A stretch of 64,000 bases of DNA from JAIBJN01 sp963838795 (GCA_963838795.1 CAWISL010000008.1:92929-156928); one strand, 5' to 3'. Counted from the stretch's first letter, positions 25,680 to 33,902 are shown. Notes: generated by a model not told the origin, from the sequence alone. Program-made: numbers and translations.

Positions 25680-25708
25680 TCTCACCGGTTGGTCACCGCT
25701 CGGTTACC
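25680..25708 (+). promoter_or_regulatory. PhoP-box array upstream of the PhoX-like gene
   Basis: TCTCACC (25680), GGTCACC (25691) and GGTTACC (25702) recur at 11-bp spacing on the coding strand, 85 bp before ATG 25793. Confidence 0.72.
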
Positions 25709-25792
25709 CACAGGCCGATGCCTCAGCTGAAACAATCGCTCGAGAGTCGTCGATTCGCGGCTCGAGACGTGGGACTAGAGAGAGGGGAAGAG

Positions 25793-27346
25793 ATGCCACA
25801 GAGGAGACCCCGTAGCGTGGCTGCGCTCGTCGGCCTGGTCGCGGCCGTCGGCGCCGCGACGGTCGTCGGCTCGGTTCTCGCCGGCACGTCGGTGAAGCCA
25901 TACGTCGAGCCGGTCGGTGGGAAGTATGAAGTGCGAGCGCTCTTCAGCGCCGACGACAAGGTGCCGCTCCTGGGCGGGGCGCCCGGGCAGGAGTACCGCA
26001 TGGTCGGGATCCCCGACGGGCTCGGGGCGCACTCGAACGGGAACGGCACGAATACGCTCTATATGAATCATGAGTTCGGCTTCACCGTTCAGTCCGAGCC
26101 GGTCGTCGGTGGCCCGAAGAACCGCGGCGCGATCGTGTCCCAGTGGATCCTCGACGAAGACGGCGATCCGGTCGCAGGCAGACGCGCATACGACTCGATC
26201 TACGACGAGAACACCTTCCTCGGGCCGGCGCCGGTCGTCGGCAACGAGGCGCAGATGCCGAGCCAGTTCGCGCGCTTCTGCAGCGCGTACCTCGCCGGGC
26301 CCGAGGACGGCTTCGACCGCTACATCTACCTGACCAACGAAGAGGACGACACGGCGAACACATTCGACGGCCAGGGCGGGCTCTCGGTGGCCATTTACGA
26401 CAACGAGCTGCACACGCTGCCGAAGCTCGGCCGGTATTCGAAGGAGAACACCGTCGTCCAGCCCCGGCAGAAGAACCAGACGGTCATCTTCTCGATGGAG
26501 GACGGGCCGGCGACTCTCAACAACCAGCTCTACATGTACGTCGGCGAGAAGAAGTCGGGGGCGTCCTCCGTGCTCGCACGCAACGGTCTCGACAACGGCT
26601 CGGTGTACGTCTTCCGGTCACTCGATCCGGCGCTGAACAGCGAGCGGACGTTCACGAGCGGCTCGCTGAAGGGCGAGTGGGTCGAGATCCCGAACGTCCA
26701 GGACCTCTCGGCCGAGGAGCTCGAGGCCGCGAGCGACGCAGCGGGCGCGATGACCTTCGTGCGTCCCGAGGACGGTGCGTTCAACCCCCGCAACAGGAAC
26801 GAGTTCTTCTGGGATACGACCGGCTCGTCGACCGGCGCGGATGAAGGCGTCAACGAGCTGGGCCGCCTCTACTCGCTGCGGCTGCACCCGAGGAGGGTGA
26901 CCAAGCCCGCGATCCTGACGATCGTCTACAACGCCGACACGATCATCGCGGCAGGCGGCGACACAGCGATCAGCCCCGACAACCTCGCCGTCAGCAGGAA
27001 GTACCTCATGATCAACGAGGACGGGACGACCGAAAGCCGGGCGGTCATGGCCGCGAAGGGCCGCGACGGCTCGATCTGGCGCTTCGACCTGCTCAGGCAG
27101 ACTGGCGGCGGCGCGGGTGTCAGCTCCGCCGGCACGAGGATCGCCCAGCTCGACCCGCCCGGCCGCGACGGCGTCCCCGTCGGCCCGGGAGTCTGGGAGA
27201 CGAGCGGCATCATCGACACCTGGGCTCTCTTCGGCCGTGACACATGGCTCTCCGACGTCCAGGCGCACCCACCCACGGCCGCGCCCGGAGGCACGACCGT
27301 CACCGTCGAGGACGGCCAGCTCTTCCTCCTGAAACCGGCCGACTGA
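25793..27346 (+). CDS. PhoX-like secreted phosphatase (DUF839)
   Basis: The 517-residue protein belongs to the DUF839/PhoX group, calcium- and iron-dependent alkaline phosphatases. Recognisable parts are GLGAHSNGNGTNTLYMNHEF, YIYLTNEEDD, AISPDNLAVSRKYLMINEDG and WLSDVQAHP. The N-terminus has an RR pair before a hydrophobic stretch (QRRPRSVAALVGLVAAVG), which suits Tat export as in known PhoX. ATG 25793 has GAGGGGAAG before it; ATG 25718 would bury the signal. The PhoP box implies release of phosphate from organic esters under starvation. Confidence 0.82.
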   Translation: MPQRRPRSVAALVGLVAAVGAATVVGSVLAGTSVKPYVEPVGGKYEVRALFSADDKVPLLGGAPGQEYRMVGIPDGLGAHSNGNGTNTLYMNHEFGFTVQSEPVVGGPKNRGAIVSQWILDEDGDPVAGRRAYDSIYDENTFLGPAPVVGNEAQMPSQFARFCSAYLAGPEDGFDRYIYLTNEEDDTANTFDGQGGLSVAIYDNELHTLPKLGRYSKENTVVQPRQKNQTVIFSMEDGPATLNNQLYMYVGEKKSGASSVLARNGLDNGSVYVFRSLDPALNSERTFTSGSLKGEWVEIPNVQDLSAEELEAASDAAGAMTFVRPEDGAFNPRNRNEFFWDTTGSSTGADEGVNELGRLYSLRLHPRRVTKPAILTIVYNADTIIAAGGDTAISPDNLAVSRKYLMINEDGTTESRAVMAAKGRDGSIWRFDLLRQTGGGAGVSSAGTRIAQLDPPGRDGVPVGPGVWETSGIIDTWALFGRDTWLSDVQAHPPTAAPGGTTVTVEDGQLFLLKPAD

Positions 27347-27367
27347 CACGGAGCTCTCCGAAAACGA

Positions 27368-27399
27368 ACGCTCGGGCCCGCTTCGGCGGGCCCGAGCGT
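27368..27399 (+). terminator. Terminator hairpin after the PhoX-like gene
   Basis: ACGCTCGGGCCCGC (27368-27381) pairs over 14 bp with GCGGGCCCGAGCGT (27386-27399) around a stable TTCG tetraloop. There is no T tract. It separates the stable chromosome from the integrase region. Confidence 0.7.
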
Positions 27400-27500
27400 G
27401 CCTGGCCGCCGCGGTGTGCCGATGCTGACGCCCTCGCGTCCGGAAGCCAGCAACCCATCATGGTGTGGCTAGCCGTGTGGATTCGGCTCAGCCGTGCGGG

Positions 27501-28685
27501 CTAGCGTCCCTGCGCGCCAGTTTGCGCGCCAGTCGCCTTGTCGAGGTAGTCGTCCAGGAGGCCGGCGGCCTCGGTCTCGTTGCCCGGCATCAGGTGGCCG
27601 TAGCGGTCGAACGTCACCCGAACGGACGCGTGGCCCATGTAGTCGGTGAGGGCCTTTGCGTTCACGCCCGCGGCGATCATCAGGGAGGCGAACGTGTGCC
27701 GGGCCTCGTGCAGCGTGAGCGGCGCGAGCTTGGCTTTCGTCCACCTGTCACGCGAGCGCTTCCAGATGCCGCCCGTGTCGAACGGCGCCGTGGGCGTGCG
27801 GCCGAACACGAGGCCGTCGCGCCGGCCGGAAGCGAGCTGATGGCGGAGCAGGTGCGCACGAAGTGCCTTGCTGATCGGCACCTTCCGCCGGCCCGCCTTC
27901 GACTTCGGCTCGATCACGCCCTCGATCGCGTCCCATGCCCGCTCGACACGAAGAACGTTCTGCTCGAGGTCGACGTCGTCCCAGCGGAGCGCCCGGAGCT
28001 CGCCGAGTCGCAGGCCGGCGTAGAGGGCGGTCGCGTAGATCACGCGGTCCGTCTCGTCGAGTGCGGCGAGTAGGGCTTCGGCCTCGGTTGGCGTGGCGAT
28101 CCGATCGCGCCGCCCTTCGACCGCGGGCAGGTCGAGGTCAGCGGTCGGGTTCACAGCGATGTCGCCGCGCCGGCGCGCCCGCCGGTAGATCACACGCAAC
28201 GGCATGAGCGTGTTCTGGATCGTTGAGGCGTCGAAGCCTGCGGCGCAAAGCCGGTCGGCGAAGTCCTGCACGTCGACGCGGCGAATCTCCGAGAGACGCG
28301 AGCCGCCGAGCTCGGGCAGAACGTGAGTCTCCAGCGAGTGCCGGTAGCTCCGCCGGGTGCTCGGCTTGTAGAGGTGCTTGTGTCGGGTCCGGATCGTGCC
28401 GTCGTCGATGCCGGCGAGGAAGCGCTCCGCAGCCTCACGCAGAATCTCCCGCGTCGGTGCCTTCATCGTGCCCTTGCGGAGCGCGACGCTGGCCTCCGAT
28501 CGCCACCCCTTCGCCGCGGCGAAAGTCTGGAACGTCTTGCGGATCTTCGCGCCTCTCTTCCCGGTCTTAGGGTTCACGGCTCGCTTGTCGTAGACCGCGG
28601 CCTCCCACGGGCAGGAGCACGAGCCCGTCTGTGGGCAGCTGCGGCTGTGGCGTTGGCGGATGCCGGTGGTCGATCTTCGAGCCAT
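27501..28685 (-). CDS. Tyrosine site-specific integrase
   Basis: The 394-residue recombinase has an Arg/Lys-rich arm-binding N-terminus with CPQTGSCSCPWEAAV, a SAM-like core-binding domain, and a catalytic domain with R (ALYAGLRLGELRALRW), HxxR (LTLHEARHTFASLM), H/W-position (DYMGHASVRVT) and the Tyr nucleophile (FDRYGHLM). ATG 28685 overlaps the upstream gene's stop as ATGA. It is the leftmost gene of the element and lies next to its left border, as expected. It resembles integrases that use tRNA or tmRNA ends. Confidence 0.92.
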   Translation of the reverse strand: MARRSTTGIRQRHSRSCPQTGSCSCPWEAAVYDKRAVNPKTGKRGAKIRKTFQTFAAAKGWRSEASVALRKGTMKAPTREILREAAERFLAGIDDGTIRTRHKHLYKPSTRRSYRHSLETHVLPELGGSRLSEIRRVDVQDFADRLCAAGFDASTIQNTLMPLRVIYRRARRRGDIAVNPTADLDLPAVEGRRDRIATPTEAEALLAALDETDRVIYATALYAGLRLGELRALRWDDVDLEQNVLRVERAWDAIEGVIEPKSKAGRRKVPISKALRAHLLRHQLASGRRDGLVFGRTPTAPFDTGGIWKRSRDRWTKAKLAPLTLHEARHTFASLMIAAGVNAKALTDYMGHASVRVTFDRYGHLMPGNETEAAGLLDDYLDKATGAQTGAQGR

Positions 28686-29371
28686 CACGTCTCCTTTCTG
28701 GCGCGCCGACGACGACGTGCCTTCCACTGGTCGAACGGCGCCCACTTGGACGGGCCGTTCTCTCTTCGCCACGCGAACAGGTCGTCGGGGTCGATCGCCC
28801 GGCGACTGAACGCCTCGCTGAGCCGCTTGTACTCGCGGCGGTAGGCGCGGTAGGCCGTGTCGCCAGCGAGGCGCTTCTCCTTGGCGAGCGTCCGGCAGTC
28901 CTTGCTTTCCTGGCCGGGGGCCACCCGTTGGCAGTACTCGGGCTCGTCCGGCCGGGCGAGCCAGCGGCCCCGGCAGTTCGGGCAGCTGCGGAGCTCGAGC
29001 GGCTGCCTGCGCACGGCCTCAAGGAGCGACCAGGCAGCGAGCGCTGCCAGATCCGGGATCTCGGCCAAGCTCCCATCTGGAGCAAAGCGGAGGCGTTCGA
29101 GATGCGGTGCGAGCTCGGCCGCGACCGTGCCCTTTGTAGCCTTCTTGGCCGCGTTCAAGAAGGTTGCTTGCACCTCGTGCGCACCTGCGACGCCGATGCC
29201 GGCGAACGCCTGGTAGCGGTCCCACAGCCACGGAAAGTAGTCCGCCTCGCTCTTCTTCGCTGACGAGCGAAGCTGACCGAGGACGTCGTTCACGGGCGCC
29301 GTGAGAGGCAGACGACGGACCTCGCCGTTGTCTCGGAGGACGATCTGCCGATACGCGACCTCGCCTTGCAC
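28685..29371 (-). CDS. Element-borne protein with Cys zinc motif
   Basis: The 228-residue protein has a helical N-terminal half and a treble-cleft-like Cys cluster (SCPNCRGRWLARPDEPEYCQ, then a further Cys in ESKDCRTL), ending in a basic tail RRRRRARKET. I do not recognise a named family with confidence; it resembles uncharacterised zinc-finger proteins found beside integrases in actinobacterial elements. It is the first gene of the integrase operon, with its start at the shared promoter-operator region. A recombination-directionality or regulatory role is only a guess. Confidence 0.6.
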   Translation of the reverse strand: MQGEVAYRQIVLRDNGEVRRLPLTAPVNDVLGQLRSSAKKSEADYFPWLWDRYQAFAGIGVAGAHEVQATFLNAAKKATKGTVAAELAPHLERLRFAPDGSLAEIPDLAALAAWSLLEAVRRQPLELRSCPNCRGRWLARPDEPEYCQRVAPGQESKDCRTLAKEKRLAGDTAYRAYRREYKRLSEAFSRRAIDPDDLFAWRRENGPSKWAPFDQWKARRRRRARKET

Positions 29372-29380
29372 GGTTTGAAA

Positions 29381-29431
29381 GAATAAGCCTGGACACCGGG
29401 GTTTGTCAAATCACCCGTGTCCTGATACGGT
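29381..29431. promoter_or_regulatory. Overlapping divergent promoters with inverted repeat
   Basis: The plus-strand promoter is TTGTCA (29403-29408), 17 bp, TACGGT (29426-29431). The minus-strand promoter is TTGACA (29409-29404), 17 bp, TTATTC (29386-29381). The two -35 boxes occupy almost the same bases. GGACACCGGG (29391) and CCCGTGTCC (29414) form an imperfect inverted repeat across both, a natural site for the divergent HTH regulator. Predicted starts leave both genes nearly leaderless. Confidence 0.6.
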
Positions 29432-29438
29432 GGACAGC

Positions 29439-29693
29439 GTGCGTTCCGAAACGCCGCTGTCCACGAAGTCCGGCGCCGCGCTGAGGCCATGGCTCGTACC
29501 GACCGTGCGGCCGACCGACCTGGCTCGCAAGGCCGGGGTCTCGCCGCAGTACGTCTACGCGGTGCTGGCCGGTAAGAAGCGGCCTAGCGCCAAGATCGTC
29601 AAAGCGGTCGCCGAGCTCGGGCTACCTGTCGACGTCATCTTCGGCGCGGCTGTCTCGCACGACCGCGAGAAGGAGCATGACCTCGTGGCCTGA
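29439..29693 (+). CDS. HTH (XRE/Cro-like) regulator of the element
   Basis: The 84-residue protein contains one helix-turn-helix (LARKAGVSPQYVYAVLAGKK, RPSAKIVKAVAEL). GTG 29439 is preferred because the plus-strand promoter predicts transcription to begin there; earlier in-frame codons overlap the promoter. It faces the integrase operon across an inverted repeat, the layout of a lysogeny-type switch. It probably controls the integrase operon and itself. Confidence 0.7.
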   Translation: MRSETPLSTKSGAALRPWLVPTVRPTDLARKAGVSPQYVYAVLAGKKRPSAKIVKAVAELGLPVDVIFGAAVSHDREKEHDLVA

Positions 29694-29751
29694 CCTGAAC
29701 GACGAGAGGCGCCCACTAGACGCCCCTCACCAGCTACCCCAAAGGATGAAC

Positions 29752-30042
29752 ATGGCCAGCGTAACACAGCCCAAAGATCGCCCGACCATTCGCCTCAGCC
29801 ACGTCGACTTCGCCGGAGTCGAGTTCAACCTCCTCGACGAGAACGGCGGGACCCTTCGCGCGGTCCGCGTCAATGTCGCCAGCGGCGCGAGCTGGAGCAA
29901 GGCTGTTCGTTTCCCCGAGGTCCATAGTGCGGCGACAGCCTCGACCGGCGACGAGTCGCTCGATCGCGAGATCCGTGACCGGGCCGCCGAAGAGCTCGCC
30001 CGCCTCGAGGGCGCAACCACTGCTCTGAGGGCCGCGGCATGA
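29752..30042 (+). CDS. Small element protein of unknown function
   Basis: The 96-residue protein begins IRLSHVDFAGVEFNLLDENG after a short lead and ends in an acidic helix. It has no recognisable family. AAAGGA lies about seven bases before ATG 29752; an ATG at 29746 is possible. Its stop overlaps the primase start as ATGA, so the two are translationally coupled. A role in replication of the element is inferred from that. Confidence 0.55.
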   Translation: MASVTQPKDRPTIRLSHVDFAGVEFNLLDENGGTLRAVRVNVASGASWSKAVRFPEVHSAATASTGDESLDREIRDRAAEELARLEGATTALRAAA

Positions 30043-31433
30043 GCCAGCTCGTCCCGGACGGCGAAGCCTTCGTCGCGCAGCAGACGGATCGTGCGTTTCC
30101 GCTGACCGATCTCGGGAACGCCGAGCGACTCGTTGCCGAGCACGGGCGGGATCTTCGCTTCGCACCAGGGATGGGGTGGTTCGCCTGGGACGGCCGGCGC
30201 TGGAAGCGCGACAACGACGGCGAGGCGATCCGCCGGGCGAAGCAGAGCGTCCGCGCCCTCTACGCGAAGGCCGCAGACGCCGCGAGCCTTGAGGAGCGCA
30301 AGAAGGTGACGTCCTGGGCGATCGCGAGCGAGTCGGAGGCGAGGCTCCGGGCCGCGGTCAAGCTCGCCGAGACCGAGCGAGCCGTGATCGTCGAGCCGCG
30401 CGAGTTCGACGCCGACCCGTGGCTCTTCAACGCCGCTAACGGGACCATCGACCTGCAAACGGGCGCGCTGCGCGAGCACCGCCGCGACGACCTCCTCACT
30501 CGGATCACGCCAGCGGTCTACGACAACCTGGCAGAGCACCACCTCTGGGATGCCTCGCTCCGGCGCGCCACCGGCGACGACGCCGAGCTGGCCGGGTTCC
30601 TCCGCCGCGCGGTCGGCTACTCGCTGACCGGCCACACCCACGAGGACAAGCTCTTCTTCGCCCACGGGCCGACCGCGACTGCCAAGAGCACGCTGTTCGA
30701 AGCGATCAAGGCCGCCCTCGGCGAGTACGCCGCGACCGCCGACTTCGAGACCTTCCTCAAGCGCCGCGGCGACGCCGGCATCCGCAACGACATCGCCCGG
30801 CTCGACGGCGCCCGCATCGTCCTCTCGATCGAGGTCGACGAGGGAAAAACGCTCGCCGAAGGGCTCGTGAAGCTCCTCACCGGCGGCGACACCGTCGCGG
30901 CCCGCTTTCTCTACCACGAGACGTTCGAATTCCAGCCTCGCTTCAAGCTTTGGCTGGCGGCCAACGCCAGGCCACGCGTGAGTGCCGACGACGACGCGAT
31001 CTGGAGGCGCATCGTCCAGGTCCCCTTCGTCTGCGTGATCCCCGAGGCCGAACGCGACGAGCGCATCAAGATCGAGCTGCGCACAAACCCACAGGTGCTC
31101 TCGGCGATCCTCACCTGGGCCGTCCGCGGCTGCCTCGAGTGGCAGCAGAAAGGGCTCGCCGTCCCTGAGTCTGTCCGCGACTACACGAACGAGTATCGCG
31201 ACGAAAACGACCCGCTCCGCGACTGGCTCGCCGACTGTTGCGAGCTCGACGCCAGCGCCTGGACGAGCACCGCCGAGCTGAGGAAGTCCTACGAGAGCTG
31301 GTGCGAGACGAACGCCGAGAAGCCAGTTGGAAGCAAGCCGTTTGCGCAGATCCTGCGGGCGAAAGGCTGCATCGTCGAGCGCAAGAAGACCGCTCGAGGC
31401 CTCCGCGGAATCCTCCTCCGGGAAGGAGGGTGA
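30039..31433 (+). CDS. P4-type phage/plasmid primase-helicase
   Basis: The 464-residue protein has a D5-type N-terminal domain (WLFNAANGTIDLQTGAL) and an SF3-like helicase core. Walker A is the unusual FFAHGPTATAKSTLFE, with A-T-A in place of the common G-N/S-G. DGARIVLSIEVDEGK, VKLLTGGDTVAARFLYHE and FKLWLAANARPRV match the P4/D5 family pattern. It would open and replicate the excised element. No separate primase zinc domain is visible. Confidence 0.85.
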   Translation: MSQLVPDGEAFVAQQTDRAFPLTDLGNAERLVAEHGRDLRFAPGMGWFAWDGRRWKRDNDGEAIRRAKQSVRALYAKAADAASLEERKKVTSWAIASESEARLRAAVKLAETERAVIVEPREFDADPWLFNAANGTIDLQTGALREHRRDDLLTRITPAVYDNLAEHHLWDASLRRATGDDAELAGFLRRAVGYSLTGHTHEDKLFFAHGPTATAKSTLFEAIKAALGEYAATADFETFLKRRGDAGIRNDIARLDGARIVLSIEVDEGKTLAEGLVKLLTGGDTVAARFLYHETFEFQPRFKLWLAANARPRVSADDDAIWRRIVQVPFVCVIPEAERDERIKIELRTNPQVLSAILTWAVRGCLEWQQKGLAVPESVRDYTNEYRDENDPLRDWLADCCELDASAWTSTAELRKSYESWCETNAEKPVGSKPFAQILRAKGCIVERKKTARGLRGILLREGG

Positions 31434-31532
31434 CACGATGACACGTGGTGTCGCCAGATTCCGGAAACTTGAGCTTGTACACGTACACGAGGAAGTTGTA
31501 CGAATCTCGTGTCACCACGTGTCACCCGTCAC
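31430..31532. repeat. Inverted and direct GTGACAC repeats after the primase gene
   Basis: TGACACGTGGTG (31439-31450) is exactly inverted as CACCACGTGTCA (31513-31524). Further copies of the TGACAC/GTGTCA unit sit at 31430 and 31509, and a diverged one near 31526. Between the arms lie ACACGTACACGAGG and GTTGTACG, themselves repetitive. The position next to a replication gene suggests an origin or iteron-like site. An operator for the downstream HTH gene is the alternative. Confidence 0.5.
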
Positions 31533-31607
31533 CCTAGGGGTGTCGTTAGCGGGAAATCCGGGCTCCGGGGACGCAACGGACACCCTACGCACGCGTGAGG
31601 GCTCGGA

Positions 31608-31841
31608 ATGAGCGAGCGCCTTCCCGACCGCGCGGTCGTCACCGCCTTGAATGCGCGTGCCCTGCCCCGAATGGCACTCACCCGCCCGGAAGCCGCCGCC
31701 GCTCTCGGCATCTCCCTCGACTCGTTCGAGCGCTACGTGCAAAGCGACTTGCGGCTCGTTCGCCGTGGCCGTCTTCGCTTGATCCCAGTCAGGGAGCTCG
31801 AGCGCTGGCTCGAGCGGAACGCGTCGGCGGTGCTCGAATGA
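31608..31841 (+). CDS. Excisionase-like MerR-type HTH protein
   Basis: The 77-residue protein has a single winged-helix motif (ALTRPEAAAALGISLDSFER, YVQSDLRLVRRGRLRLIPVR, ELERWLERN) typical of excisionases and of helix-turn-helix domain 17 proteins. Such proteins bend DNA at attachment sites and direct the integrase toward excision. It lies at the far end of the element from the integrase, beside the repeat cluster. A purely regulatory role is possible. Confidence 0.65.
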   Translation: MSERLPDRAVVTALNARALPRMALTRPEAAAALGISLDSFERYVQSDLRLVRRGRLRLIPVRELERWLERNASAVLE

Positions 31842-32074
31842 ACCCGCGCCGCCTGCAGCGCGCCTCGCTTGCTTTCCTGCCGATCGCCTGGCGTCGCCGA
31901 CGTAGACGCCTCGGCCTCGCCGTTGCGCCACAGGTTTGCGTAACCGGTAGAGGCAAAAAAACCGCTGCAAAGCGAGGGGTGCGCGCCAGTCGTGCGCCAG
32001 CCCGGCTCTTTCGGCTGCTTCTGTTGGCCATCTTCTTCGAACGAGGGACTGGAGCCCGTGGCAAGCGCCCGTAA
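31838..32074 (+). CDS. Doubtful small reading frame
   Basis: A 78-codon frame opens in the ATGA that ends the excisionase-like gene and overlaps the next gene by 17 bases. Its product is very Arg-rich with one hydrophobic patch (FRLLLLAIFF) and no family likeness. The tight coupling is its only support. Equally, this may be untranslated spacer. Confidence 0.2.
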   Translation: MNPRRLQRASLAFLPIAWRRRRRRLGLAVAPQVCVTGRGKKTAAKRGVRASRAPARLFRLLLLAIFFERGTGARGKRP

Positions 32075-32753
32075 GCGAGCGTCCAACGAGTCCCCGAGCG
32101 GCCGCGACGGCCTCTGCCGAGCGACGACGAGGAGGGGAGAACCGTGTCGGCGCAAGGCGGTTGAAGCCGACGGGCTATGCCTCGTGCACAACGGCTCGCA
32201 GGACATGAGGGAGCTCGGCAGGCTCGGCGGACGCGCGATCCCGAAGGCCAAGCGTGCGGACGCACAGCGGGAGACCCTACGGGCGTTCCTGCGTCGCGAG
32301 GTTGACCCGGCGCGCGTCTGGGCCGCGATCGAGGCAGGGCTCGAGAGCGGGAACGACCGCGATCGGCTCGCAGCGTCCAAGCTCCTTCTCACCGAGCTGT
32401 ACGAGCCGCCGGCCGAGAAGGAGCGCGAGCGGAAGGCCGAGATGGAGTCGGCACGCCAGCTGCTGGCGGCCAAACTCGACGACAAGCGGGCTCGCTCCGT
32501 CATGTCCATGCTCCTCGAGCGCGGGCTGATCCGACCAGGCGGCGGGCGCGCGTTCGAAGGCGCCGTCTTCTTCGAGCTGCGCGAGCTCGCGGAGTGGGCG
32601 GGGGCCTGGGCGCCTCGACCCGTGACGGTGACCGACGTCCCCTGCGCGACCTGCGGAAGGCTGGCGGTTCGCCTCGTGGCGGAAGGTGAGACGGCAAGCG
32701 CCGCGGCCGTCTACTGCTCGAGCTGTGAGCCGGAAGCGAACGGCCAGCCCTGA
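32058..32753 (+). CDS. Cys/His-motif element protein (DUF5763-like N-terminus)
   Basis: The 231-residue protein starts at GTG 32058 with GGAG seven bases upstream. RDGLCRATTRRGEPCRRKAV and GLCLVHNG form a Cys-Cys-Cys-His motif like DUF5763. A helical middle (VDPARVWAAIEAGLESGNDR) recalls phage small-terminase-like proteins. The end has a second zinc ribbon (PCATCGRLAVR, YCSSCEPE). DNA binding is likely. It is the last gene before the tmRNA-end repeat that marks the element's right border. Confidence 0.6.
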   Translation: MASARKRASNESPSGRDGLCRATTRRGEPCRRKAVEADGLCLVHNGSQDMRELGRLGGRAIPKAKRADAQRETLRAFLRREVDPARVWAAIEAGLESGNDRDRLAASKLLLTELYEPPAEKERERKAEMESARQLLAAKLDDKRARSVMSMLLERGLIRPGGGRAFEGAVFFELRELAEWAGAWAPRPVTVTDVPCATCGRLAVRLVAEGETASAAAVYCSSCEPEANGQP

Positions 32754-32777
32754 CCGCGGATCTATCAGGTCGCTCAC

Positions 32778-32807
32778 CGGACGCGGGTTCGATTCCCGCC
32801 GCCTCCA
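32778..32807 (+). repeat. 30-bp copy of a tmRNA 3' end (attachment-site scar)
   Basis: This stretch reads as a T-arm (GCGGG-TTCGATT-CCCGC) plus acceptor strand CGCCTCC and discriminator A, the hallmark of a tmRNA 3' end. The identical 30 bp recur at 36306-36335 in the same orientation. Upstream sequence differs completely. It is best read as the right attachment site of the integrase-bearing element. A matching left site was not found near 27400-27500. Confidence 0.6.
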
Positions 32808-32885
32808 CCTCAGGTTTCAAGCCAAATGGATCGCGACAATCGCCACACCCGGGAGTAATCGAAAACGGCGAATCCCGCGTCCGAC

Positions 32886-33320
32886 CTAGGTCGCGCCGAT
32901 GTACTCGTGCAGGAACTTGATCTCGAAGCTCTGCTGCTTCGACTTGAACTTGACGACGTCCCCGATCGAGACGATGCCCACCACCCTGCCCCGGTCGTCG
33001 ACGACCGGTAGGTGTCGGATCCGCCTGTCCGTCATCAGTGCCATGCATTCGTCGATCGACGTCTGCGGCGTCACAACGATCAGCGGAGAGGACATGATCT
33101 CGCGAACGGAGGTTCCTTCGTCGGTGCGTCCCTCGACAGTCACGCGGCGGAGGTAATCCCGCTCGGTGATGATTCCTGTGATCTCGCCGCCCTCCGTCAC
33201 GAGCAGCGAGGCAACGTTCGCCGCGACCATCTGTCTCACCGCTTCGTATACCGATGCGTCCGCCTCAATCTGGAGGACGTCATGGCCCTTCTCCTGAAGA
33301 ATCTGCGACACCTGGTTCAC
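32886..33320 (-). CDS. CBS-domain pair protein
   Basis: The 144-residue protein has two CBS motifs (VAANVASLLVTEGGEITGII, TDRRIRHLPVVDDRGRVVGI) followed by a C-terminal HEYIGA tail. The GTG at 33320 has AGGAGGC six bases upstream, a strong Shine-Dalgarno. Such proteins bind nucleotides and report energy state or regulate a partner. Its neighbours give no partner. It ends 79 bp to the right of the attachment-site scar. Confidence 0.82.
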   Translation of the reverse strand: MNQVSQILQEKGHDVLQIEADASVYEAVRQMVAANVASLLVTEGGEITGIITERDYLRRVTVEGRTDEGTSVREIMSSPLIVVTPQTSIDECMALMTDRRIRHLPVVDDRGRVVGIVSIGDVVKFKSKQQSFEIKFLHEYIGAT

Positions 33321-33452
33321 GTCGCCTCCTGAACCCCCGACGCAGGCCGTGGCGGTCCACATGATGCCGTAAGTTGACAGGGACCGCGCTCTGAGCGCGT
33401 ACAGGCGGGAGTTCGCTCCGCGGCTGCCGACGTCCGCAATCGGGAGGTCCTC

Positions 33453-33902
33453 ATGATGATCACGGAGAGCTCGAAGAAAGTGATTCCCTTTGGTCCGCAA
33501 GACGCGAAGCGGGTCGGCGAAGGGTGCTTCTATCTCGACCTGATCGTCTGGCTTAACGGCGACCGAATCGAACTCGGCGAACGGGTCGGCTTCAATTACG
33601 GGTGCTACGTGAACGGGTACGGTGGCCTCCGGATCGGCGACCGAACAATCGTCGGCCCCTACGCGATGATCCACACGGCCAACCATCAGATCTCCCCCGA
33701 GCGGCCGATTGTCGAGCAGAACTGGACCAAGAAGCCGGTCGAGATCGGCACTGACTGCTGGATCGGGATGGGCGTCTGCATCCTCCCGGGCGCGCGTCTC
33801 GGGGACCGGTGCGTCGTCGGGGGTGGGAGCGTCGTCGTCGGCGAGCTCGAGCCGAACTGCATCGCTGTCGGCAACCCCGCTCGTGCGATCAAGCGCCGCT
33901 GA
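33453..33902 (+). CDS. Left-handed beta-helix acyltransferase
   Basis: The 149-residue protein is a hexapeptide-repeat transferase. Repeats are seen in IELGERVGFNYGCYVNGYGG, RIGDRTIVGPYAMIHTANHQ and WIGMGVCILPGARLGDRCVV, with the His of HTANH probably catalytic. The family acetylates sugars or related small molecules. GGGAGG precedes ATG 33453. Its stop overlaps the glycosyltransferase start (TGATG), so a glycan-modifying pair is likely. Confidence 0.85.
   Translation: MMITESSKKVIPFGPQDAKRVGEGCFYLDLIVWLNGDRIELGERVGFNYGCYVNGYGGLRIGDRTIVGPYAMIHTANHQISPERPIVEQNWTKKPVEIGTDCWIGMGVCILPGARLGDRCVVGGGSVVVGELEPNCIAVGNPARAIKRR

Noticed and set aside
27400..27500. Left attachment site of the integrase element
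   Set aside because: I looked for the 30-bp tmRNA end or any long match to the right border and found none. The left border remains unknown.
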